Assembly (NCBI RefSeq): GCF_030122805.1
Contig: NZ_CP126080.1
Location: forward strand, 186,001 to 250,000
DNA: 64,000 nucleotides
DNA from: Mesobacillus sp. AQ2
GTDB taxonomy: Bacteria > Bacillota > Bacilli > Bacillales > Cytobacillaceae
Direction of reading: 5' to 3'
Shown here piece after piece: positions 46,585 to 55,278 of the stretch. Made by a program: the position numbers and the translations under genes. Position 1 is the stretch's first letter; the number at the start of each line of letters is the position of its first letter. The notes below the pieces were generated by a model, which was not told where the DNA came from, did no database searches, and saw only the letters and a list, made by a program, of their open reading frames with translations.

Positions 46585-47167
46585 ACCTTCTGTAGGCCGC
46601 CGCGCCAATCAGGAAGCCCGACAGCATTCCGAAAATATGGGCGGTAATGTTGATGTTCGACTGGACGAAGGTCATGATGACGGCGATGATGGCAATGGTC
46701 ATGATTGTCTGCGAGTTCTCGCGCGACATCATCGCTTTCCGGAACATAATGATAGAAATATAGAAACCGAACAGGCCAAAAATTGCGCCGCTTGAGCCGA
46801 CATGTGTATAAGTCAGCGGTTCAAGCAACAGGGTGGCGAGGTTCGCGGCAATCCCTGTAACAAGATATACCAGGATGAACTTTGTTCTGCCGAGCAGCTG
46901 CTCCAGCGCCGGTCCGAACAAGACAAGCGAAAAGCTGTTGAACAGCATGTGCGCAAAGCCGGCATGCATGAAGATGGGGGTGACGATCCGCCAGTATTCT
47001 CCGTTGACAACATACAGGTTCACTCCTGCCAAACGTTCAAACAGGTATTTGCTCGGAAAAATTGGCAATGCTGTCAGCAAGTATAATAAGATATGAATGA
47101 ATATGATGAAGGTAATGACCGGGTAAAAGCGAATGTAGTCACGCAAGTTTTCAGTCCTTGTAAACAT
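46583..47167 (-). CDS. ydcA: Rhomboid intramembrane serine protease (YdcA-like)
   Basis: A 194-residue protein with six membrane helices. The catalytic dyad is visible: Ser126 in GSSGAIFG and His177 in NITAHIFGMLSGFLIG; HAGFAHMLFNSFSL in the second helix is also typical. It cleaves membrane proteins within the bilayer. ATG 47167 is preceded by AGGAGG; a frame reaching 47269 lacks a site. It lies opposite acpS, as ydcA does in B. subtilis. Confidence 0.92.
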   Translation of the reverse strand: MFTRTENLRDYIRFYPVITFIIFIHILLYLLTALPIFPSKYLFERLAGVNLYVVNGEYWRIVTPIFMHAGFAHMLFNSFSLVLFGPALEQLLGRTKFILVYLVTGIAANLATLLLEPLTYTHVGSSGAIFGLFGFYISIIMFRKAMMSRENSQTIMTIAIIAVIMTFVQSNINITAHIFGMLSGFLIGAAAYRR

Positions 47168-47314
47168 GGAAACCTCCTGGTTACTGATATCGTGAGGCTT
47201 AATCAAATCGCTCTGGTTTAATGATAATCCTATTTTAAAGGATAGCCCTAATTGGCAAAAGTTGTACACTATTTTGTATGCTGAATGAAGCTTTTTTAGA
47301 AGGGAGCTGTAAAA

Positions 47315-47668
47315 ATGATCATCGGAACAGGAATCGATATTGTGGAAATCGGGCGGATCCGCAAACTGGTGGAGTCGCAGCCGCGTTTTCCTGATAGAGT
47401 GTTAACCGAGAAAGAAAGAGAAGTTTATCGTCAATATAAGGAACGGAGGGCAATTGAGTTCCTTGCAGGACGATGGGCAGCTAAGGAAGCTTTTTCAAAA
47501 GCAAAAGGGACTGGCATCGGCAGGGAATTGTCTTTCATGGATATTGAAATCGAAAACGACCCGCATGGACGCCCGGTTATCACAAAGCCTTATATGGAAG
47601 GAATTCACCTGTCGATCTCTCACAGCGAGCATTACGCCATTGCGCAGGTAGTCATCGAAAAAATTTAA
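47315..47668 (+). CDS. acpS: Holo-[acyl-carrier-protein] synthase
   Basis: AcpS moves 4'-phosphopantetheine from CoA to acyl carrier protein, activating fatty-acid synthesis. The 117-residue protein is full length: GTGIDIVEIGRIRKLVE (Mg-binding Asp8) and AGRWAAKEAFSKAKGTGIG (second Mg ligand Glu), ending LSISHSEHYAIAQVVIE. AAGGGAGCTG precedes the ATG. Same order as B. subtilis ydcA-acpS-ydcC-alr. Confidence 0.96.
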   Translation: MIIGTGIDIVEIGRIRKLVESQPRFPDRVLTEKEREVYRQYKERRAIEFLAGRWAAKEAFSKAKGTGIGRELSFMDIEIENDPHGRPVITKPYMEGIHLSISHSEHYAIAQVVIEKI

Positions 47669-47688
47669 AATGCTTGTCAATCCCGGGG

Positions 47689-47717
47689 GCATATTCGCCC
47701 AGGTTGTCTCATATATT
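47689..47717 (+). promoter_or_regulatory. Possible SigE promoter of ydcC
   Basis: GCATATT (47689-47695), 14 bases, CATATATT (47710-47717), close to the mother-cell SigE consensus (KMATATT and CATACAMT). ydcC belongs to the SigE regulon in B. subtilis. Confidence 0.5.
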
Positions 47718-47859
47718 CATAATGCAGTAAGGGAGACAAGGCTAGGGCGGCGAGAATATGGCTGCACGAAGACTACTCAAGCAATTTTGCAGCCGGTGTC
47801 TTATTCCTGTCCTTTCTTTCCCTTTACACGTTTAAATGAGACTAAAAGGGGTTGGAAGA

Positions 47860-48873
47860 ATGAAGAAAAGGTTATTGCTGCTTCTCGCCGGGTTCATGGT
47901 TATTTTTGCTCTGGCTGCCTGCGGTACAAAATCACAGGAATCTGTGGTTAAGGACTTGGACGGAACGCTCAATGATTTAAAGAGTTACAAAGCTAAGGCA
48001 AAGATGACATTGCAGATGGGTACCGAGCCGCAAGTGTATGATGTGGAGATTTGGCACAAAGATCCGTCATTTTACCGTGTGAATTTGAAGAATGCCCAGA
48101 AGGACCAAAGTCAGATGATCCTCAGGAATGATGAGGGAGTCTTTGTTCTGACACCTGCGCTGAACAAGAGCTTCCGTTTCCAGAGCGACTGGCCGAAGAA
48201 CAGCAGCCAGGCTTATCTGTACGAATCTTTAATCACAGATATCCTCGAGGATAAGCAAGCGAAATTCTCGGCTACCAAGGAACATTACGTGTTCGAGACG
48301 AAAACAAGATACCAGAACAACAAGATGCTTCCAATCCAGGAAATCAAGCTGAAAAAGAAGAGTCTTGCGCCAGTAAGCGTGAAGGTGATGGATCCGGACC
48401 GCAATGCGCTGGTGACGGTAGAATTCTCTGATGTGAAATTCGACGCAAGCTTTGATAAAGATGCGTTTGACATGAAAAAGAACATGACAGGTGCTCAGCT
48501 TGAGGTACCGGTTATGGCTGATGTGGAAGACAAGGAATTTACAGTGAAATATCCAGTCGCCGAAATCCCGGGCGTGACGCTGATCGATGAAAAGGAAATC
48601 AAGACAGAGGATGGCAAGCGAGTTGTCTTGACATACGACGGCGACAAGTCATTCACGCTCATCCAGGAGAAAGCGAATGCCATGCCTGCGATGTCCTCGG
48701 CCATCAATATGACTGGAAAGCCTGTCGACCTTGGATTCACGGTTGGTGCTATGAACGAAACATCGATTTCATGGACACATCTCGGAGTCGATTATATGCT
48801 GGCATCCACAGACTTATCACCTGAAGAGATGGAAATGGTCGCCAAATCGGTATTGGCCGATATGGAAAAATAA
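47860..48873 (+). CDS. ydcC: Sporulation lipoprotein YdcC (LolA/MucB-like fold)
   Basis: 337 residues: lipoprotein signal MKKRLLLLLAGFMVIFALAAC, then a LolA/RseB-like beta domain (SYKAKAKMTLQMGTEPQVYD, VEIWHKDPSFYRV, LTPALNKSFRFQSDWPKNSS) and a C-terminal region with a second smaller domain (VAEIPGVTLIDEKEIKTEDG, ISWTHLGVDYMLASTDLSPE). It is the orthologue by position and sequence of B. subtilis YdcC, made in the mother cell during sporulation; its molecular job is unknown. ATG 47860 with AAAAGGGG upstream. Confidence 0.88.
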   Translation: MKKRLLLLLAGFMVIFALAACGTKSQESVVKDLDGTLNDLKSYKAKAKMTLQMGTEPQVYDVEIWHKDPSFYRVNLKNAQKDQSQMILRNDEGVFVLTPALNKSFRFQSDWPKNSSQAYLYESLITDILEDKQAKFSATKEHYVFETKTRYQNNKMLPIQEIKLKKKSLAPVSVKVMDPDRNALVTVEFSDVKFDASFDKDAFDMKKNMTGAQLEVPVMADVEDKEFTVKYPVAEIPGVTLIDEKEIKTEDGKRVVLTYDGDKSFTLIQEKANAMPAMSSAINMTGKPVDLGFTVGAMNETSISWTHLGVDYMLASTDLSPEEMEMVAKSVLADMEK

Positions 48874-48882
48874 GAATCGTCA

Positions 48883-48917
48883 AGCAGGCTCAGAGTAACC
48901 TGGGCCTGTTTTTTTAT
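48883..48917 (+). terminator. Terminator of ydcC
   Basis: CAGGCTCAG pairs with CTGGGCCTG (one G-U pair), then TTTTTTT. Confidence 0.85.
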
Positions 48918-48920
48918 GGG

Positions 48921-49036
48921 CTTGGGAATAAAATCTGTTTTTGAGGAATATAATCTGACGTTTAAGGAATAAAAACCATTTTCTAAGGAATATAATTGTG
49001 TTTTTAAGGAATATATTTAGTTTTTCAGGAATAAAT
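48921..49036. repeat. Tandem repeat array D: 20-21-bp period (AAGGAATATAA core)
   Basis: GGAATA starts at 48925, 48945, 48966, 48987, 49008 and 49028; steps are 20, 21, 21, 21 and 20. A typical unit is TTTTTAAGGAATATAATTG. Six copies between the ydcC terminator and alr. Confidence 0.85.
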
Positions 49037-49180
49037 CGATATCCTCTTCTAAAACCAGTTCACTCCCGAGAAGTAGTTCCTCCTTGAAAAATCCGTATAT
49101 ATCCATTTGACATTGAGTTCTTTCAGTTTGATAATTAAACAATATAAATTAAGCTCGGATTGAAGGAAGTGGAGTTTTCG

Positions 49181-50338
49181 GTGGAAGAGCAAGGATTTTT
49201 TTACCGTGATACTTGGGCAGAAGTGGACCTGGATCGGATCAAAAACAACGTAAAGGAAATCTCAGGTCATTTGTCTGAGGATGTTGAACTTATTGCAGTT
49301 GTGAAGGCCAATGCATATGGACACGGGGATTTGCAAGTGGCTGAGGCGGCATTGGAAGCAGGAGCGTCAATGCTTGCGGTAGCATTCATGGACGAGGCAC
49401 TCGCATTGCGGAAAAAGGGGATCACTGCACCGATCCTTGTCCTTGGTGCCAGCAGGCCGGGAGACGTGAATATCGCAGCCGAGGAAGGAATCATCCTTAC
49501 TGTTTTTCAGAAAGAATGGCTGGAAAAAGCGAAGGAAGTATTGAAAAAGGATGCCGCCCTTTTGCTTCATATAAAAATAGATACAGGAATGGGCCGGATT
49601 GGAATCCGTACGGTGGAAGAGCTGAAGGCTGTGGAAAGGCTTATAACAGAAGACCCGCGCCTGCAGCTTCATGGCATTTACACACATTATGCAACAGCGG
49701 ACGAATTGGATGATACGTATTTCAACAGGCAGCTGGCATCGTTCAAGGGAATGCTGTCAGCCCTGGACCAGCTGCCGCCAATCGTCCATAGCAGCAACAG
49801 TGCAGCCGCCCTTATGCACCCCGATGCCCGCTTTAATGCCGTAAGAATAGGAATCGTGATGTACGGACTGGCGCCATCAATGGAAATCGCTCCTGAATTG
49901 CCGGTGGAGCTCCAGGAGGCGTTCACTCTCCACTCGAGGATTGTGCATGTAAAGAAACTGGAAAAAGGTGAAAAAGTCAGCTACGGTGCTACGTATGAAG
50001 CCCCTGAAGAAATTTGGGTAGGGACGCTGCCGATTGGGTATGCTGATGGATGGATAAGAAGGCTCCAGGGGCAGGAAGTGCTGGTCGATGGCCAAAGGTC
50101 GCCGATCATTGGCCGTATCTGCATGGATCAATGCATGGTAAGACTTCCGAATGAGGTTCCCGTTGGAACGGTCGCTACCCTGATCGGGAGCCAGGAACAA
50201 GAATCGATTTCCATCAATGAGATTGCAAGCAAGCTGGAAACCATTAATTATGAAGTCCCGTGCATCATTTCCTCCAGGGTGCCAAGATTGTACAGGCAAA
50301 ATGGCAAAGTCGTCGATTTGAACAATTCATTGCTATAA
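49181..50338 (+). CDS. alr: Alanine racemase
   Basis: Alr interconverts L- and D-alanine with pyridoxal phosphate and supplies Ddl. The 385-residue enzyme has the PLP lysine Lys42 in [46 protein letters not shown] and the catalytic Tyr loop [13 protein letters not shown] choose GTG 49181 ([20 protein letters not shown]) because GGAAGTGGAG is six bases upstream; a TTG at 49160 opens the frame but is poorly placed. ddl and murF lie 9-11 kb upstream in the same conserved block. Confidence 0.96.
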   Translation: MEEQGFFYRDTWAEVDLDRIKNNVKEISGHLSEDVELIAVVKANAYGHGDLQVAEAALEAGASMLAVAFMDEALALRKKGITAPILVLGASRPGDVNIAAEEGIILTVFQKEWLEKAKEVLKKDAALLLHIKIDTGMGRIGIRTVEELKAVERLITEDPRLQLHGIYTHYATADELDDTYFNRQLASFKGMLSALDQLPPIVHSSNSAAALMHPDARFNAVRIGIVMYGLAPSMEIAPELPVELQEAFTLHSRIVHVKKLEKGEKVSYGATYEAPEEIWVGTLPIGYADGWIRRLQGQEVLVDGQRSPIIGRICMDQCMVRLPNEVPVGTVATLIGSQEQESISINEIASKLETINYEVPCIISSRVPRLYRQNGKVVDLNNSLL

Positions 50339-50531
50339 AACACATCCAATAATTAACAAAGCTGTGTAATCCCGCTAATACCATGCATAAAATACTAATT
50401 TTTTGGCGGATAATACAGAAGAATTGCTGATTTACCTTTGCATCTGGCATAAATAGTGATAATATTAGAAATGGTAGAGAGATAACGAACTTAATAATGG
50501 TATGTAGTGATGATGGTGGAGGTGTATGTTT

Positions 50532-50813
50532 GTGTCTGAATCCAGCGCAACAACTGAGATTTTGGTAAAGTTACCGCAGCATCTGTTGAGTGAACTAGAT
50601 GGATTTGTTAAGCAAGAAAACGTAAACCGCAGCGAATTTATTTATCAGGCAACAAAAATGTTTTTGCGTGAGAAGAAAAAGAGACAAATTCGTGAATCCA
50701 TGAGACGTGGCTATATGGAAATGGCCAAGATTAATCTAACCATTGCATCAGAAGCATTTCAAGCAGAATACGAGGCAGAACACACAGTTGAACGTCTAGT
50801 CAGCGGAGGATGA
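50532..50813 (+). CDS. ndoAI: Antitoxin EndoAI (MazE-like, ribbon-helix-helix)
   Basis: A 93-residue antitoxin: ribbon-helix-helix N-terminus ([37 protein letters not shown]) and a basic-to-acidic C-terminal tail that blocks the toxin. GTG at 50532 is seven bases from GGAGGTG; ATG 50526 is one base from it. The toxin gene follows four bases after the stop, the normal antitoxin-first order. In B. subtilis the pair lies between alr and rsbRA, as here. Confidence 0.93.
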   Translation: MSESSATTEILVKLPQHLLSELDGFVKQENVNRSEFIYQATKMFLREKKKRQIRESMRRGYMEMAKINLTIASEAFQAEYEAEHTVERLVSGG

Positions 50814-50817
50814 TCCT

Positions 50818-51168
50818 TTGATTGTCAAACGTGGTGACGTCTATTTTGCAGACCTATCCCCAGTTGTTGGTTCGGAACAAGGCGGAGTGCGCCCTGTCCT
50901 GGTCATCCAAAACGACATCGGGAATCGGTTCAGTCCCACAGTCATTATCGCAGCGATCACGGCACAGATCCAAAAAGCCAAGCTTCCAACTCATGTAGAA
51001 ATTGATGCGAAGCGGTACGGTTTTGAAAGAGATTCGGTCATATTATTGGAACAAATACGCACAATTGACAAACAGCGCCTAACCGATAAAATTACCCATC
51101 TCGATGACGAAATGATGGAAAAAGTGGATGAAGCCCTTCAGGTAAGTTTAGGTCTTATTGAATTCTGA
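50818..51168 (+). CDS. ndoA: Endoribonuclease toxin EndoA (MazF/PemK family)
   Basis: 116 residues, TTG start with GGAGGATGATCC upstream. The MazF fold is clear: [51 protein letters not shown] and [12 protein letters not shown]. EndoA cuts mRNA at UACAU-type sites in B. subtilis. The Arg of GGVRPV and the Thr of AAIT that form the active site are present, so it should be active. Confidence 0.96.
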   Translation: MIVKRGDVYFADLSPVVGSEQGGVRPVLVIQNDIGNRFSPTVIIAAITAQIQKAKLPTHVEIDAKRYGFERDSVILLEQIRTIDKQRLTDKITHLDDEMMEKVDEALQVSLGLIEF

Positions 51169-51174
51169 TCAACA

Positions 51175-51208
51175 GCACGCTCTTGAATAAAAAGAGCGTT
51201 TTTTTGTA
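51175..51208 (+). terminator. Terminator of ndoAI-ndoA
   Basis: ACGCTCTT pairs with AAGAGCGT, then TTTTTT. Confidence 0.85.
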
Positions 51209-51340
51209 ACCGGACCACCTGGCCTGCCAGCAGGCCTTTTACATAACCCCCAAAAAATAAAAACGGATGTTTTCTGTGTGGGAGGCAAGCATAGCGCTTG
51301 TCTCTTTTTTAATTGGCGGGGGTTGTTTTAGAGGTGCGGC

Positions 51341-51530
51341 AAGAAAAGCAGGAAAGCTGTCCGAAGCAGTCCCGAGTTCGGACAGGTTCGGCAGGATATG
51401 CAGGAAAGCTGTCCGAAGTAGCTCTGAGTTCGGACAGGTTCAGCAGGATGTGCAGGAAAACTGTCCGAAGCAGTCCTGAGTTCGGACAGGTTAGGCAAGA
51501 AAAGCAGGAAAGCTGTCCGAAGCAAGCCGA
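51341..51530. repeat. Tandem repeat array E: 52-bp period (CTGTCCGAAG core)
   Basis: CTGTCCGAAG starts at 51357, 51409, 51461 and 51513, every step 52 bases. Units contain CTGTCCGAAG, CAGTCC-GAG, TTCGGACAGG, so CTGTCCGAA and TTCGGACAG are perfect inverted repeats able to form hairpins. The first and last copies share GGCAAGAAAAGCAGGAAAG. Located between the ndoA terminator and the sigB operon. Flanks 51209-51340 and 51531-51802 contain no gene; the latter carries the rsbR promoter. Confidence 0.88.
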
Positions 51531-51802
51531 AGAGTCACCAATCTCCCAATCGCCACACAGGCATAAACACAAAATTTACCCACGCTAAAATTTAATTCAG
51601 CAAAAATAGGAATAATAACTATGCGATATTCCATGAATGGTGTCGACAAGTTGATTTTATTTGACGAAAGAAAACTGTTATCATTAAATGGAGATATATA
51701 ATCAGGAATTTGTGAAAATTTAATTACAGTTTTAAAAATGGTTTACATTTGGGCGGATTGGGGTAATGTAAAATTTTGTTGTGATAGAATGGGGAGGATG
51801 GA

Positions 51803-52636
51803 ATGAATAAAATAATATCAAATTATATTCAGGGTCATAAACAAGACATCCTGGATCAATGGATAGATAGGACGAAAGAAGAAGCGGATGATCGGGTGGT
51901 CCGTTTAGTATCAGATCGTGTATTCCAATCAACGAGCAAGGAATTTATCGATTTGATCATATCTAATTTTAAAGGTACGAGTGAGGAATATAAGGAAAGG
52001 CTGACGGATTTTGCTGAAAAGGTGGTCAGGCTTGGCTGGCCATTGACGTTTGTCACCAAAGGCCTTCATACCTTTAATTTGATTGTTTTTGAAGGGATGC
52101 AGAGGGAAGAAGTCGTAACGCCTGAGAATCAGATGGAAATCATATTTGAGTTTGACCGCTGGGCAACCCCAATGAACAATGAGATTGTCAGTGTATACTC
52201 GTCTACATGGGAAAGAACGGTTTCCCTTCAGAAAATTGCCCTTCAGGAACTTTCGGCTCCGCTTATTCCTGTATTTGAAGGAATTACGGTGATGCCGCTT
52301 GTTGGTACCATCGATACAGAGCGTGCAAAACAAATCATGGAAAACCTGCTAAAAGGTGCGGTTAAACACCGTTCTGAGGTAGTTCTTATAGATATTACAG
52401 GTGTTCCTGTCGTAGATACGATGGTTGCCCACCATATTATCCAGGCAGCGGATGCTGTCAGGCTTATTGGTGCCAAGTGCATGCTGGTCGGAATCCGTCC
52501 GGAAATAGCCCAGACCATCGTCAACCTGGGCATTGACCTGAACCAATTTACAACGAAGAATAACTTGAAAAAAGGAATAGAAGCAGCTCTTGAGCTGACA
52601 AATAAAAAAATCGTTTCACTGGAGGGAGCAAAGTGA
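51803..52636 (+). CDS. rsbRA: Stressosome protein RsbRA
   Basis: 277 residues: N-terminal globin-like sensor domain without haem (1-145) and a C-terminal STAS domain (about 155-270; [20 protein letters not shown]). The two RsbT phosphorylation threonines correspond to Thr172 and Thr206. RsbR and RsbS build the 1.8-MDa stressosome that holds RsbT until stress. GGGGAGGATGGA precedes the ATG. First gene of the sigB operon; rsbS overlaps by four bases. Confidence 0.95.
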   Translation: MNKIISNYIQGHKQDILDQWIDRTKEEADDRVVRLVSDRVFQSTSKEFIDLIISNFKGTSEEYKERLTDFAEKVVRLGWPLTFVTKGLHTFNLIVFEGMQREEVVTPENQMEIIFEFDRWATPMNNEIVSVYSSTWERTVSLQKIALQELSAPLIPVFEGITVMPLVGTIDTERAKQIMENLLKGAVKHRSEVVLIDITGVPVVDTMVAHHIIQAADAVRLIGAKCMLVGIRPEIAQTIVNLGIDLNQFTTKNNLKKGIEAALELTNKKIVSLEGAK

Positions 52637-52989
52637 GAATACCTATCCTAAAGCTGGATGATTGTCTGTTGGTCTCCATTCAATGGGAGCTTGATGACCA
52701 AACTGCTCTTCAATTTCAAGAGGACTTGCTCCATAAAATTCATGAGACAAGTGCCAATGGTGTCGTCATTGATTTAACCTCAATCGATTTCATCGACTCT
52801 TTTATCGCCAAAGTCCTTGGAGATGTCATCAACATGTCCAAGCTTATGGGTGCGATTGTAGTCATAACAGGAATCCAGCCTGCTGTAGCGATAACGCTAA
52901 TTGAATTAGGAATCGGACTTGATGATGTCCTAACTGCATTAGATTTAGAAAAAGGTTTGGAGAAATTACAACAGGAATTGGGGGAATAG
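52633..52989 (+). CDS. rsbS: Stressosome scaffold RsbS
   Basis: A 118-residue single STAS domain. The phosphorylation site is Ser56 in [10 protein letters not shown] (Ser59 in B. subtilis). RsbS binds and sequesters RsbT in the stressosome. GTG start, overlapping rsbR (GTGA), with GGAGGGAG upstream. Confidence 0.95.
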   Translation: MRIPILKLDDCLLVSIQWELDDQTALQFQEDLLHKIHETSANGVVIDLTSIDFIDSFIAKVLGDVINMSKLMGAIVVITGIQPAVAITLIELGIGLDDVLTALDLEKGLEKLQQELGE

Positions 52990-52993
52990 CTGA

Positions 52994-53395
52994 ATGGACA
53001 TCCAATCCTGCGTAACGATTATCAATGAATGGGACATCGTGGCCGCGCGCCAGCTTGGCAGGAATGTAGCGAAAGAGCTTGGTTTCGGCACGGTTGACCA
53101 AGCAAGAATCACCACAGCCATCAGTGAATTGGCCAGGAATATTTACTTGTACGCCGGAAAAGGACAGATTTGCATCGATAAACTGTATGACGGCGGAAAA
53201 GCGGGATTGCGAATCAATGCAGTAGATAGCGGCCCAGGTATTAAAGAAATACGCCAGGTCATGGAAGATGGTTATTCAACATCAGGAGGACTTGGAGCCG
53301 GCCTTCCCGGGGTTAAGCGTCTTATGGACGAATTCGACATAGACTCTACTCCTGGACAAGGAACACAGATCAAAGCAACTAAATGGCTCCGTTAG
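52994..53395 (+). CDS. rsbT: Switch kinase RsbT
   Basis: 133-residue HATPase_c kinase of the anti-sigma type: ITTAISELARNIYLYAG (N box), AVDSGPGIK (G1) and GLGAGLPGVKRLMDEF (G2). RsbT phosphorylates RsbR and RsbS under stress, is released, and then activates RsbU. GGGGGAATAG upstream of ATG. Confidence 0.95.
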   Translation: MDIQSCVTIINEWDIVAARQLGRNVAKELGFGTVDQARITTAISELARNIYLYAGKGQICIDKLYDGGKAGLRINAVDSGPGIKEIRQVMEDGYSTSGGLGAGLPGVKRLMDEFDIDSTPGQGTQIKATKWLR

Positions 53396-53406
53396 GGGGA
53401 AACAGT

Positions 53407-54417
53407 ATGGATTTCCGAGAAATGATGGAATCAAAGTATCGGGATATTCTTGACAATTATATAAAAGAGCAATCCGAACAAGCATTATATGCGGGACAGA
53501 AATTCAGCCGGAAGTCGATAGAGCACAAAATCGCACCGGAAGAAATCATCAGCCTGCATAAAAGCTTGCTTCTTGAAATGTATCCTGAACTACCAGAGGA
53601 TATTATGCATTCCTTTGACATTCTCCTCGAAGTGATGATTGGTTATGGTATTGCTTACCGTGAGCATCAAAGCTTAAGGCACCAGCAGGAGGAATTAAGG
53701 TCCGAAATGGAAATTGCCGCTAATGTCCAGCAAACCCTGCTTGGCACGAATATCCCTACCGTTCCCGGTATCGATATCGGCGCAATCAGCGTCCCTGCAA
53801 AGCATATGAATGGTGACTATTTCCATTTTGTCCAGGATGAGAATGACAATATCAGTGTTGCGATCGCTGATGTAATCGGAAAAGGGATTCCGGCAGCGCT
53901 TTGTATGTCCATGATTAAGTATGCGATGGACAGCCTGCCAGAAAACCGGCTTGATCCGAGCAGCATCCTGGAAAACCTGAACAGAGTCGTTGAACAGAAC
54001 GTTGACCCAAGCATGTTCATCACAATGTTTTATGGAATGTTCAATCCTTCCAACAACATCTTCTATTATGCTTCCGCAGGGCATGAGCCTGGCTTCTATT
54101 ATGATTCCAAAAAGAAGGAATTCTCAGAGTTGGTCGCAAGAGGCTTGCTGTTAGGAGTGGACAAACGGACAAAGTATACCCAGTACGAAAAAGAAATACT
54201 TCCTGGGGATATGGTGATCCTGATGTCTGACGGAGTGACTGAGTGCAGGACGGAAGAGGGTTTCATCGAAAAGGAAACATTAATCGGATATATAAATAAA
54301 TATATTCACTTAAATGCTCAGGAAATTGTCAATAATATCTTTAGGGAACTTGAAAAACTTCAGCATTTCCAATTGCGGGATGATTTTACTTTGATCATTT
54401 TGAAAAGAGATGTTTAA
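53407..54417 (+). CDS. rsbU: PP2C phosphatase RsbU
   Basis: 336 residues (B. subtilis 335): N-terminal four-helix RsbT-binding domain (1-110) and a PPM/PP2C phosphatase (about 120-335) with VPAKHMNGDYFHF, VAIADVIGKGIPAALCMSMI, YYASAGHEPGF and MVILMSDGVTE. Activated by RsbT, it removes phosphate from RsbV. ATG 53407 follows TTAGGGGG; the frame is open to 53383. The TAA stop lies in the -35 box of the internal SigB promoter. Confidence 0.95.
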   Translation: MDFREMMESKYRDILDNYIKEQSEQALYAGQKFSRKSIEHKIAPEEIISLHKSLLLEMYPELPEDIMHSFDILLEVMIGYGIAYREHQSLRHQQEELRSEMEIAANVQQTLLGTNIPTVPGIDIGAISVPAKHMNGDYFHFVQDENDNISVAIADVIGKGIPAALCMSMIKYAMDSLPENRLDPSSILENLNRVVEQNVDPSMFITMFYGMFNPSNNIFYYASAGHEPGFYYDSKKKEFSELVARGLLLGVDKRTKYTQYEKEILPGDMVILMSDGVTECRTEEGFIEKETLIGYINKYIHLNAQEIVNNIFRELEKLQHFQLRDDFTLIILKRDV

Positions 54418-54437
54418 TCAGAACCCGAAACGGGTAA
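54412..54437 (+). promoter_or_regulatory. SigB-dependent promoter before rsbV
   Basis: GTTTAA (54412-54417), 14 bases, GGGTAA (54432-54437), matching the SigB consensus GTTTaa / GGGtAt. It allows SigB to drive rsbV-rsbW-sigB-rsbX, the known autoregulation of the B. subtilis operon. Confidence 0.85.
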
Positions 54438-54475
54438 ATCAAAAGAGCAATTGAATTGTAAAGGGTGGGTCATTT

Positions 54476-54808
54476 ATGAATATTTCGATAGATGTTAAAG
54501 AAACAGAATCTAAGTTAGCAGTTAAAGTAAACGGTGAAATTGATGCATATACAGCTCCACAGCTTCGTGAAAAGCTTTTCCCTTTATCTGAAAAAGAAGG
54601 TGTAAAGATGGTTGTTGACCTTTCAGAGGTCAATTATATGGATAGTACTGGGCTTGGAGTATTTGTAGGAGTATTCAAGAACGTCCGTGCACACGACGGT
54701 GAGTTCAAGATCGTCGGCTTGTCCGAACGTTTGCAGAGACTTTTCGAAATCACCGGCTTGGCCGACATTATCGATATAAACAGCCAGATAGAGGGTGGAG
54801 TGCAATGA
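54476..54808 (+). CDS. rsbV: Anti-anti-sigma factor RsbV
   Basis: A 110-residue STAS protein with the phospho-site Ser57 in NYMDSTGLGVFVG. Dephosphorylated RsbV binds RsbW and frees SigB. AAAGGGTGG precedes the ATG; rsbW overlaps by four bases. Confidence 0.96.
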   Translation: MNISIDVKETESKLAVKVNGEIDAYTAPQLREKLFPLSEKEGVKMVVDLSEVNYMDSTGLGVFVGVFKNVRAHDGEFKIVGLSERLQRLFEITGLADIIDINSQIEGGVQ

Positions 54809-55278
54809 ACCAGTCATTTGACTATATTGAGATGAAAATCCCGGCTAAACCGGAATTTGTAGGTGTCATTCGTTTGACCCTTTCTGGTATTGCAAGCCGC
54901 ATGGGTTTCTCCTATGACGAAATTGAAGATTTAAAAATTGCGACCAGCGAAGCATGTACCAACGCTGTGCAGCATGCATATAAAAACAAAGAGAATGGCG
55001 AAGTTATCATTGGTTTCGGATTGTATGAAGACAAGCTTGAAGTGATGGTTGCAGATAATGGACAAAGCTTTGACTTCCACTCAGCGCGCCAGGGCCTCGG
55101 TCCTTATGACCAGAATAGTTCTGTGGAATTCCTTCGCGAAGGAGGCTTGGGACTGTATCTGATCGAAACCTTGATGGACGAGGTTCGGATCCATCACAAA
55201 GAGGGCGTCACGGTCTTTATGACCAAGTACCGAGAAGGAGAGCAGGTGGAGAGAGATGCAGAGACAATCTCAACCTAA
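54805..55278 (+). CDS. rsbW: Anti-sigma-B factor kinase RsbW
   Basis: 157 residues (B. subtilis 160). HATPase_c features: LKIATSEACTNAVQHAYK (N box), MVADNGQSFDF (G1) and EGGLGLYLIETLMDEVRI (G2). It binds SigB and phosphorylates RsbV. Overlaps rsbV (4 bases) and sigB (23 bases), keeping the three products in fixed ratio. Confidence 0.96.
   Translation: MNQSFDYIEMKIPAKPEFVGVIRLTLSGIASRMGFSYDEIEDLKIATSEACTNAVQHAYKNKENGEVIIGFGLYEDKLEVMVADNGQSFDFHSARQGLGPYDQNSSVEFLREGGLGLYLIETLMDEVRIHHKEGVTVFMTKYREGEQVERDAETIST

Noticed and set aside
47670..47951. Frame overlapping the acpS-ydcC gap
   Set aside because: Overlaps the lipoprotein signal region of ydcC in another frame, weak start, no homology; the gap is better explained by a SigE promoter.
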